Positions 1 to 5,668 of a DNA stretch of 8,719 nucleotides are shown piece after piece. Position 1 is the first letter of the stretch, and the number at the start of each line of letters is the position of its first letter. The DNA lies in contig JAGVKR010000569.1 of NCBI GenBank assembly GCA_020050375.1, forward strand, positions 1 to 8,719, given 5' to 3'. Both the position numbers and the translations under genes were made by a program. The stretch comes from Planctomycetales bacterium. GTDB taxonomy: Bacteria > Planctomycetota > Planctomycetia > Planctomycetales > Planctomycetaceae. The notes under the pieces were generated by a model. It made no database searches. It was not told where the DNA came from and saw nothing but the letters and a program-made list of their open reading frames with translations.

Positions 1-1693
1 CCGTCGGAAAGCCGGGAGACACCGTCGCGCCGGGCGTTTCGTATCCGCCGCGGCGATACAGGTACGCGACGGGCGCGGGCCCCACGTCCCACATCGCCTG
101 AATCTTGCCGTAGCTCTTCTTCTGCCCGGTCAGCGCGGCGACCTGTTGCTCGCGCTGCGCGACCGTTTTCTTTGTCGGTTCGTCGAACGCGCTGGCGATC
201 TCCTCGGGCTTGATTGTCAGCAGCGTGCCGAATTTTTCCGCCAGGTATTTCTGGACTTCGTTCCGCTTATCGGCGGGAGTCTCGACGGCGGCCCGCGCGT
301 CGCCGCGAATCGCTTCGGGAAGCGTCGCCAGCCGCGTCGTGAGCAGGACGTGCTTCACAAGCTGCCGCGTCTCGGTCAGTTGTTTGTTCAGCTCGCCGAC
401 CTGCTTGTCGATCTCGGCGTTCTGGCGATCGATCTCATTCTGCTCGGCCGGCGCGACGTCCGCCAGATGGCGATCGCGGGAATGTTTCCAGTTCTGCACG
501 TTGTACGCCGGTGCGAACACCCCTTGGAATTTGTAATAGTCGGCGTGTGCCAGTGGATCGAACTTGTGAGAGTGGCACTGGGCGCAGTGCAGCGTCAGCC
601 CCATCACATTGGTCGTCACCATCTGCAAGGTGTCGTAGAGAACCTGATGGCGAATGTCGGCCGTGTTGAGCTCGGGAGCGTAGGTCGTATCGGCCGCCTG
701 CCGCAGAAAGCCGGTGGCGATCAGCAGCTCTTTGATCTCGGGCGTGAAATGCGGCGCGTTCCGCCAGTCGACGAGCTCGTCTCCCGCGAGCTGTTCGAGC
801 AGAAAACGATCGTAGGATTTGTCGCTGTTGAAGGCCCGCACGACGTAGTCGCGGTACTGCCAGACTCCCTCGCGCAGCTCGATGATGCTGGCGTCATTGT
901 CGGAGCCGATCACGTCGACGTATCCGGCCGCGTCGAGCCAGTGCCGACCCCAGCGCTCGCCGTAGTGCGGCGAGTCGAGCAGTCGGTCGATCAGTCGTTC
1001 CCACGCGTCGGACGACGTGTCGGCAAGAAAGGCGTCGATCTCTTCCGGCGAAGGAGGCAGCCCCAGGAGGTCGAAGCACGCGCGGCGCAGGAGCGTCAAT
1101 CGGTCCGCCTCGGGCGCGAACGACAGGCCCTTCTCGTCCAGTTTGGCGAGCAGGAAGGCGTCGATCGGCGTCTTCACCCGATCGGCGTGCTTCACCGTAG
1201 GAACGTCCGGCCGCGCCGGCTTGCGGAAGGCCCACCACGCGCGGTCTTCATCGGTGAGCGGTGGGACTTCGTCTTCGGTGAGCGGGCCTCCTTGGTATCT
1301 GGCGGGAGCGCCGCCGTCGATCCATGCTTTGATCGTTGCCAGGTGCGCATCGGTCGGCTTGAGGGCGTCCCCCGGCGGCATCTCCTTTTTGGCAATCTTC
1401 TGATAGAGCAGGCTCTTTTCGGCGGAGCCCGGCTCGATCACCTTGCCGTGTTTCCCTCCCTTGGCGATGAGCGGAAACGACCGCATGTCGAGCTCCGCGA
1501 CAAAGCCATCTCCGCCGTGGCACTTCCAGCAGTAGGTCTTGAGCAGCGGGTGGATGTCGCGCTCGAACTGCGGAACGGCGGGAGCGGGAGACGGCTCGTC
1601 TCCGCGAATGCCTCCCGCGAGCGTCGCGAAGAGTACCAGCATCGCGGCCGCGGAGATCGCGGCGCCGACGCCTGTGCCAGCCAGCCGGCGCAT
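1..1693 (-). CDS. Planctomycete cytochrome c protein (PSCyt1 + DUF1549/PSCyt2), 3' end outside window
   Basis: At least 564 residues are visible; the C-terminal part, where DUF1553 normally follows, lies beyond the left edge. The ATG at 1693 opens a signal peptide (Arg-Arg at 2-3, hydrophobic stretch about 10-28). A PSCyt1 cytochrome c domain follows, with heme motif CWKCH at 55-59 and a likely axial Met in KEMPPGD (M105). DUF1549/PSCyt2 starts near 173 and includes LPPSPEEIDAFL (about 212-223) and SPHYGERWGRHWLDAAGY (about 241-258). A second CxxCH, CAQCHSHKFDP, begins at 370. A Gln/Glu/Lys-rich coiled-coil segment follows (about 420-450). The family is exported and abundant in Planctomycetota; a role in oxidative polymer or carbohydrate breakdown is often suggested but unproven. 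Partner genes such as DUF1501, common next to this family, would be outside the window. No strong Shine-Dalgarno is visible. Family assignment is secure; substrate unknown. Confidence 0.93.
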   Translation of the reverse strand, partial: MRRLAGTGVGAAISAAAMLVLFATLAGGIRGDEPSPAPAVPQFERDIHPLLKTYCWKCHGGDGFVAELDMRSFPLIAKGGKHGKVIEPGSAEKSLLYQKIAKKEMPPGDALKPTDAHLATIKAWIDGGAPARYQGGPLTEDEVPPLTDEDRAWWAFRKPARPDVPTVKHADRVKTPIDAFLLAKLDEKGLSFAPEADRLTLLRRACFDLLGLPPSPEEIDAFLADTSSDAWERLIDRLLDSPHYGERWGRHWLDAAGYVDVIGSDNDASIIELREGVWQYRDYVVRAFNSDKSYDRFLLEQLAGDELVDWRNAPHFTPEIKELLIATGFLRQAADTTYAPELNTADIRHQVLYDTLQMVTTNVMGLTLHCAQCHSHKFDPLAHADYYKFQGVFAPAYNVQNWKHSRDRHLADVAPAEQNEIDRQNAEIDKQVGELNKQLTETRQLVKHVLLTTRLATLPEAIRGDARAAVETPADKRNEVQKYLAEKFGTLLTIKPEEIASAFDEPTKKTVAQREQQVAALTGQKKSYGKIQAMWDVGPAPVAYLYRRGGYETPGATVSPGFPT

Positions 1694-1707
1694 GTGGAGA
1701 AAGCCTG

Positions 1708-1735
1708 CCAAACGATCACCCCCCAAACGATCATC
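1708..1735 (-). repeat. Tandem direct repeat in the leader of the cytochrome gene
   Basis: Two copies of CCAAACGATCA(C/T)C on the plus strand start at 1708 and 1723. The period is 15 bases and 12 of 13 positions are identical. On the coding (minus) strand they read as TGATCGTTTGG units, 15-42 bases upstream of the ATG and downstream of the candidate promoter. They could be a regulator or RNA-binding site, or a small replication duplication. Presence is certain; function is unknown. Confidence 0.5.
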
Positions 1736-1781
1736 CCGCAATGGCTGAGGCCCGAAACAGATCAATCGCCGTTCATACGAC

Positions 1782-1810
1782 AGAATAGAGCGCGCGGGGA
1801 GTCCGATCAA
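1782..1810 (-). promoter_or_regulatory. Candidate sigma70-type promoter for the cytochrome gene
   Basis: On the minus strand, TTGATC (1810-1805) is separated by exactly 17 bases from TATTCT (1787-1782). Each box matches the consensus at 4 of 6 positions. Transcription would start near 1775, giving a leader of about 80 bases that contains the 15-base direct repeats. This is a consensus match by eye only; planctomycete promoters are poorly defined. Confidence 0.35.
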
Positions 1811-1992
1811 GGCCGCTGGCTCTGTTATGAGACACGAATCGCCGTTGCCGAGTCGGGGAATTCCCGATGTACCGCCTGGGAAACGCAAGTGCAGGGCATT
1901 CCAAAGCGCGAGTCGCGTTTCGGATTTGGGACGTCGTTCCCATTCATCGTTTTCCGGACGCACCTGTGTTTCGATGGCCGGGTCGGAACGGT

Positions 1993-2020
1993 AGCCGGTT
2001 GCCGGCTCGATCGTTATGAT
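1993..2020 (+). promoter_or_regulatory. Candidate promoter/operator for the small Lys-rich gene
   Basis: TATGAT at 2015-2020 matches the -10 consensus at 5 of 6 positions. The -35 region is poor, but a perfect inverted repeat, AGCCGG-TTG-CCGGCT (1993-2007), lies where the -35 box would be. That arrangement could suit an activator- or repressor-controlled promoter. The start of the downstream gene is about 100 bases away. Weak evidence, from pattern only. Confidence 0.25.
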
Positions 2021-2118
2021 ACGTGCCGGTTAAACTTCGGCTCGGTGGCGGCACGATGACGGGCGGCTGAGCTCGAGGCGATAAGCACATTCGGTCAGTG
2101 AGGAGCAACGCAGGTTCA

Positions 2119-2463
2119 ATGGCCAAGAGAACTGTCAATCGACGCGAGTTGCGGGAACAGTCGGAAGCAGCAGAGAAGCTCGGCGGAGCGGCTGGTGAGG
2201 CCGGCGACAAGAAGAAAGCCAAAGAACCGAAGAAGAAGCCGGCGGCCAAGGCCAAACGCTCGAAGACCAAGGTGATCGTCCGCAAAAGATTGCTGTGGGG
2301 CGTGTACAGCAGCAGCATGAAGGAAGAAGGCCGATTCGCGTATGCCGAACGCGATGCCGCCGACGAGCGGGCAGCCATGCTGACCGAGAAGCACAAGCGG
2401 ACCTACTTCGTCCAGCCGATCAAAGAACCGATCGCCGACAAGCCCGTCGAAGCGGCGTCGTAG
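2119..2463 (+). CDS. Small Lys-rich basic protein, probably conserved in planctomycetes
   Basis: A protein of 114 residues is predicted from the ATG at 2119. A GTG at 2098 in the same frame would add 7 residues but has no Shine-Dalgarno; GAGGAG at 2100-2105 lies 13 bases before the ATG. Residues 1-52 are highly charged, and 31-52 are a Lys/Ala/Pro tract (KKKAKEPKKKPAAKAKRSK) like disordered nucleic-acid-binding tails. Residues 53-105 look folded: an aromatic strand-like segment (RLLWGVYSS), an acidic/basic helix (AYAERDAADERAAMLTEKHK) and a second strand (RTYFVQPIKEP). No signal peptide or membrane segment is present, so it should be cytoplasmic. The spacing of the C-terminal half recalls short hypothetical proteins from planctomycete genomes, but I cannot name a family. 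An RNA-, DNA- or ribosome-associated role is inference from the basic tail alone. It ends 13 bases before a strong hairpin. Confidence 0.8.
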   Translation: MAKRTVNRRELREQSEAAEKLGGAAGEAGDKKKAKEPKKKPAAKAKRSKTKVIVRKRLLWGVYSSSMKEEGRFAYAERDAADERAAMLTEKHKRTYFVQPIKEPIADKPVEAAS

Positions 2464-2476
2464 TTGCACGAGCATC

Positions 2477-2514
2477 TGGCTTGCCCTCTTCGCGAAGAGG
2501 GCAAGCCATGGTTT
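2477..2514 (+). terminator. Rho-independent-like terminator, possibly shared by convergent genes
   Basis: A perfect inverted repeat with 16-base arms spans 2477-2508 (left arm begins TGGCTTGCCC, centre TTCGCGAA) and is followed by TGGTTTT. It starts 13 bases after the stop of the Lys-rich gene. The convergent DUF3500 gene stops at 2548, so the hairpin may also stop transcription from the other side, although no T-run exists in that direction. Confidence 0.75.
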
Positions 2515-2547
2515 TCGATCCGCTCGATGGACCTGCGCCGGCGATCG

Positions 2548-3537
2548 TTACGACATCAAACCAATGTTGATGTAGGCGTGGACGTGTGGCGCGCCGCGGA
2601 AGTGCCAGACGAAGGACGGGCCTTCGACGCGCCAAATGTCCCAAGTCTTGTCATCGAGCAGGTCCCCTTCCTGGTAGAAGGCCAGGTGCAGTTTGTCGAG
2701 CCCGCCGCCGGCCTTGAGGATCGCGAAGACCTCTTCGACGTCTTCCTTCCGATGCGGCGCGAGCAGGACTTTGAGCGTTGCTTCAACGAGTTGCTTCTGA
2801 TCGGCACTCAGTTCGCCGACGGGAATTCCCGCGAAGGATGCTTTTTCGCCCCGCAGTGCGACGTCGTTTTCGACCGGAGCCGAGCTGACGAGCGCTCTGG
2901 CTGACTGTTTGGCGTCGAGTGCTTTGAAAACTTCGTTGACCTGTTTTGTCTGATAAAAAAAGAGGTTCTCGCTGGGCTTTTCGAGGCCGTGACCGTAAAC
3001 GATCGGTCCGCCGAAAGCGGCCTTGTCGACGCTGTCGCCATCGGCACGAAGCGTCAGGTGCCGGCCGGTGATTTCCCACTCGAACTGACCCGATCCCGGC
3101 GTGCCGAACACGGCGACGCTGTAATCGCCGATGCCCCCCGAATCGCTGTCGGTTTGGCGCAACAGGCGCTGATAGCCGTCCTCGGTCGTAATTCCCTTCA
3201 GGATCTCGTCGATCAGCGCGCGTTGTTCGGTGCTGTAGAACTCTTCTTCGATCCGGGGTTTGGTCACGTGCCAGTTGGCGTTGATCTTCTTTCGCAGCTC
3301 GTGCTCGAAAGGAAAGACGATCGTCTTTCGTTGCTCTTCGGACAGTGAAGTGAAGAAACGTCCCACGGCCGTTTCCGCGGCACTTTTGGAAGTCGGTGCG
3401 GCCGCAGCGAATCTGCCGCTTAAGAGCGCGGGGCCCGCCGCTCCGATGAGAGCCGCACTGCCCACCGTTCGGATGAAGGTCCGCCGATCGAGGGAGGCAT
3501 CGCAGTCCGGACAAGTCTGTCGATCGCGAGGATTCAT
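2548..3537 (-). CDS. Tat-exported DUF3500-family protein
   Basis: A protein of 329 residues is predicted from the ATG at 3537. A GTG directly before it (3540) is possible, but AAGGAG lies about 6 bases from the ATG, which decides the start. Residues 15-47 form a twin-arginine signal: DRRTFIRTVGSAAL, then a hydrophobic stretch ending in AAAAP. The mature part has the DUF3500 pattern: TSLSEEQRKTIVFPFEHE (about 63-80), NWH (88-90), an EQRALIDEILKGIT helix (104-117), the YSVAVFGTPGSGQFEWEITGRHLTL strand-rich core (139-163), and the C-terminal RGAPHVHAYINIG with H318 and H320. The family has no established biochemical function that I know of; conserved His and Trp residues suggest a ligand or metal site, which is inference. 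Oddly, a CPDC cysteine pair (9-12) precedes the twin arginines. The gene lies 176 bases after the SulP gene and has its own candidate promoter, so it may be a separate unit. Confidence 0.85.
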   Translation of the reverse strand: MNPRDRQTCPDCDASLDRRTFIRTVGSAALIGAAGPALLSGRFAAAAPTSKSAAETAVGRFFTSLSEEQRKTIVFPFEHELRKKINANWHVTKPRIEEEFYSTEQRALIDEILKGITTEDGYQRLLRQTDSDSGGIGDYSVAVFGTPGSGQFEWEITGRHLTLRADGDSVDKAAFGGPIVYGHGLEKPSENLFFYQTKQVNEVFKALDAKQSARALVSSAPVENDVALRGEKASFAGIPVGELSADQKQLVEATLKVLLAPHRKEDVEEVFAILKAGGGLDKLHLAFYQEGDLLDDKTWDIWRVEGPSFVWHFRGAPHVHAYINIGLMS

Positions 3538-3609
3538 CACGTTCTCCTTCTGAATGAGAAGTCAGATCGATGCAGCGGAAAGCGGCTGTACAATCCGCTC
3601 ACAGCGAGC

Positions 3610-3625
3610 GGGAGCAACCGCTCCC
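3610..3625 (-). other. Small hairpin in the leader of the DUF3500 gene
   Basis: On the minus strand GGGAGC-GGTT-GCTCCC forms a 6-base-pair stem with a 4-base loop. It sits just downstream of the candidate promoter, near the predicted transcript 5' end. It has no T-run, so it is not an obvious terminator for the upstream SulP gene. It may stabilise the transcript or be incidental. Confidence 0.3.
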
Positions 3626-3630
3626 CCGGC

Positions 3631-3659
3631 ATACTATCCGGAGTTGCGCCTGTAGACAA
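3631..3659 (-). promoter_or_regulatory. Candidate sigma70-type promoter for the DUF3500 gene
   Basis: On the minus strand TTGTCT (3659-3654) and TAGTAT (3636-3631) are separated by 17 bases; each matches the consensus at 4 of 6 positions. The start of transcription would fall near 3624, about 85 bases before the ATG. This supports independent transcription of the DUF3500 gene from the SulP gene. By-eye match only. Confidence 0.35.
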
Positions 3660-3713
3660 TCGCCGTTGCCACGACGGACCAGTTCGCCCCGATCTTGTGT
3701 GCGACAGAGGTTC

Positions 3714-5390
3714 CTAGTGCGGCTGAACGGGTGGAAATTCACCCGAGCGCTTGCGGGTGGCAAACGGGTGATCGGAAAGGCTCTGGTGCCCTTCGAGTCC
3801 GGTGATTTCCAGCGAGCCGGTTCCGGGACGCTCTTCAAACTCGCGCTGGAGCGCGTGCAGCCGTTCCATGACGCTGTGATCGACAAGTCGCGTTTCAGAC
3901 AGGTTGACCACCACGTGCGATTTTTCCCCTGCGTTTTCGATTTGGCGCTTCAGGCTGATCCAACTGCTGAATACCGCCGAATCGCGGACGGAGAGAACCG
4001 CCTGGTCCTCGTTGGTCTGGTCGACCGTGACGTGCGGACGGAATAGGGAACGAATCGGAGCGCCGTTGGCAACGTGCAGGATGAACTTAAAAGCGATGCC
4101 GACACCAATGCCCACCAGCAGGTCGGTCGTCAGGACCGTGAGCACTGTCACGGAAAAGACGGCCAGTTGCTCCTTACCGATGTGGTAGACGTGGATGAAT
4201 TCGCGCGGCGATGCCAGGCGAAAACCGGTGTAGACAAGCATAGCAGCCAGGGCGGCCAGAGGTATCTCGTGGATCAGCCCGGGTACGAGCGCCACAAACA
4301 GGAACAGAAAAACTCCGTGGAACAGATCGGCATAGCGAGTCCGCGCCCCATTATCGATATTCGCCTTGCTGCGCACGATCTCGGAAATCATCGGCAGTCC
4401 GCCGATCAGGGCACAGCCGACATTCGCGAGCCCAACCGCCATCAGATCGCGATCGAAATTCGTCTTGCGCCGCCAAGGATCGATCAGGTCGATCGCCTTG
4501 GCACTCAGCAGCGATTCGAGACTGCCGATCAATGCAAACATGATCGCCCATTTCCAGCCGGTCCCGGTTTGCATTCCGGAAAAATCGGGCAATGCGATCG
4601 CGGCGAACATGTTGTTGGGAACGTCGACCAGATACGAAGGTCCCAGGCCGAACAGATGTCCTCCGAACGAGTAGGTGTGCTCGTGATCGAGATCGAAGTA
4701 CAGCCCCAGCGGTACGGCAAAAAGGATGACGCACATCGGCGCGGGGACAACTCTCAGGCAGCGGATTTTCGTGAGTGGTAAGAGAAACAGGAGCGCCAAG
4801 CTGAACAAACCGATGCACGCAATCTCAGGATTCCAGTTCAGCACCGAACGGGGAATTTCCGTCAGCAACGCGAGCGGCTCGCTCGCTTCCGGACGCACTC
4901 CGAGCACGGTGTGAATCTGCTTGGACATGATGATCACACCGATGGCCGAGAGCATTCCATGCACGACTGCCGTGGGAAAGAACTCGCTCAGAATCCCGGA
5001 CCGCAACAGCGCCAAGCCCATTTGCAGCACGCCGGCGGCTACCCCCACCCCCAGTGCCAGCCGATATGCCTGGAAGTCGGCCGCGGGATCGCTGCCTCCG
5101 GTGAAACCGAACTCAGTGACGGTTCCCAGGGCGATCACGATGAGACCGGCCGCCGGCCCCTTGATGGTCAGTTCCGAGTTACTGAGCAAACTGCAGACCA
5201 CACTCCCCACAATGGCCGTGAACACGCCGGCAATCGCCGGATAGCCACAGGCCAGCGAGATCCCCAAACAGAGGGGTAGGGCAATCAGGAAGACCAAGAA
5301 CCCGGCGTTGGCGTCGCGCTTCCAGTTTTGCCGCAGTCCTGCCAGTCCGTTTTGTGGAAGACCGCCCGAAGTCGAATTGGGTTCGCTCAT
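3714..5390 (-). CDS. SulP-family inorganic anion transporter with STAS tail
   Basis: A 558-residue inner-membrane protein, normal for bacterial SulP. The soluble N-terminus (1-24) leads to the SulP core (about 25-440, some 10-14 hydrophobic segments). Signatures seen include DANAGFLVFLIALPLCLGIS (26-45), GPAAGLIVIALGTV (78-91), IGSLESLLSAKAID (288-301) with the conserved SLES, and GGLPMISEIVRSKANID (330-346). A short STAS-like domain occupies about 455-545; LSETRLVDHS keeps the Asp and Ser (D504, S506) typical of STAS loops, and it ends with LSDHPFATRKR. SulP proteins carry sulfate, bicarbonate (BicA), chloride and other anions. From memory, relatives with this C-terminal ending often sit beside carbonic anhydrases, which favours bicarbonate, but substrate cannot be read from sequence. 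The ATG at 5390 lacks a clear Shine-Dalgarno. It lies 277 bases downstream of the NuoM-like gene, on the same strand. Family certain; substrate inferred. Confidence 0.93.
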   Translation of the reverse strand: MSEPNSTSGGLPQNGLAGLRQNWKRDANAGFLVFLIALPLCLGISLACGYPAIAGVFTAIVGSVVCSLLSNSELTIKGPAAGLIVIALGTVTEFGFTGGSDPAADFQAYRLALGVGVAAGVLQMGLALLRSGILSEFFPTAVVHGMLSAIGVIIMSKQIHTVLGVRPEASEPLALLTEIPRSVLNWNPEIACIGLFSLALLFLLPLTKIRCLRVVPAPMCVILFAVPLGLYFDLDHEHTYSFGGHLFGLGPSYLVDVPNNMFAAIALPDFSGMQTGTGWKWAIMFALIGSLESLLSAKAIDLIDPWRRKTNFDRDLMAVGLANVGCALIGGLPMISEIVRSKANIDNGARTRYADLFHGVFLFLFVALVPGLIHEIPLAALAAMLVYTGFRLASPREFIHVYHIGKEQLAVFSVTVLTVLTTDLLVGIGVGIAFKFILHVANGAPIRSLFRPHVTVDQTNEDQAVLSVRDSAVFSSWISLKRQIENAGEKSHVVVNLSETRLVDHSVMERLHALQREFEERPGTGSLEITGLEGHQSLSDHPFATRKRSGEFPPVQPH

Positions 5391-5451
5391 GGATATTGGT
5401 AACTCAGCACGGGGACACAGATCGGCGTTCGGCGCGACGGTTCACCAATCT

Positions 5452-5464
5452 CAATGATTCATTG
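5452..5464. promoter_or_regulatory. Perfect 13-base palindrome upstream of the SulP gene
   Basis: CAATGA-T-TCATTG is a perfect inverted repeat with 6-base arms, 61 bases before the SulP ATG. It is AT-rich in a GC-rich context, which fits a dimeric repressor or activator site. No regulator gene is visible in the window. Confidence 0.3.
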
Positions 5465-5500
5465 TCTGCTTCTGACGGTTCTCTGGCCACAATCGTTCGA

Positions 5501-5514
5501 TTACATCTTTGTAA
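5501..5514. promoter_or_regulatory. TTACA-N4-TGTAA palindrome upstream of the SulP gene
   Basis: TTACATCTTTGTAA has perfect 5-base arms, about 110 bases before the SulP ATG. It fits the loose LysR-type pattern T-N11-A, and the TTA-N8-TAA form resembles sites described for CbbR/CmpR-type regulators of carbon uptake genes. On the minus strand it also contains TGTAAT, a 5 of 6 match to a -10 box, but no good -35 box. Regulatory role is inference. Confidence 0.3.
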
Positions 5515-5668
5515 GGTATGCCCTGGAGGGGGGGCCTCGCGGATTGCGCCAAAGAGAACGGCACGTCAATCGCGCTCTGAAGCGATTGTATCGAAGGATC
5601 GTCGTGGACGATCGGACGGGAAGGATCGCGGCGACAATCGGCGCGATTTTCCGGCGTGAGTCGTCCAT
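5501..5668 (-). CDS. Possible 55-residue micro-ORF coupled to the NuoM-like gene
   Basis: An ATG at 5668 overlaps the TGA of the NuoM-like gene as TGATG, a common coupling arrangement, and opens a frame of 55 residues ending in TAA at 5501. The start ([18 protein letters not shown]) has a short hydrophobic run after basic residues. The rest is Arg-rich (RSSTTILRYNRFRARLTCRS) and looks more like noncoding sequence read through. The same frame also continues upstream as an antisense-like shadow over the NuoM-like gene, which weakens the case. It could be a decayed small membrane protein or chance. Confidence 0.2.
   Translation of the reverse strand: MDDSRRKIAPIVAAILPVRSSTTILRYNRFRARLTCRSLWRNPRGPPSRAYLTKM
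5597..5613 (-). other. Hairpin after the NuoM-like gene
   Basis: GATCGTC-GTG-GACGATC has perfect 7-base arms, 55-71 bases past the stop of the NuoM-like gene. The minus strand lacks a T-run after it, so it is not a classic terminator; attenuation or 3'-end protection is possible. Confidence 0.25.

Larger units (their letters stand above)
1694..2118. other. Divergent intergenic region
   Basis: This 425-base stretch separates the divergent cytochrome gene and the small Lys-rich gene. It holds a candidate minus-strand promoter, the 15-base-period repeat, and a plus-strand -10-like TATGAT with an adjacent inverted repeat. The reading frames crossing it on both strands continue as antisense shadows of the flanking genes. 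I see no convincing coding sequence, tRNA or structured RNA here. Confidence 0.6.

Noticed and set aside
146..2059. 637-codon open frame on the plus strand
   Set aside because: It is antisense to the cytochrome gene, whose minus-strand frame encodes CxxCH motifs and DUF1549 signatures throughout. The plus-strand product shows no recognisable domain and runs into the intergenic region; such shadows are common at high GC.
1944..2396. 150-codon minus-strand frame opposite the Lys-rich gene
   Set aside because: Its composition (Ser/Ala/Leu-rich) is what antisense reading of a Lys/Glu-rich gene yields, it has no ribosome site, and the hairpin terminator orientation favours the plus-strand gene.
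4074..4781. 235-codon plus-strand frame within the SulP gene
   Set aside because: It is antisense to a full-length SulP protein with family signatures, and its product is rich in Gln/Arg/Asp without any motif.
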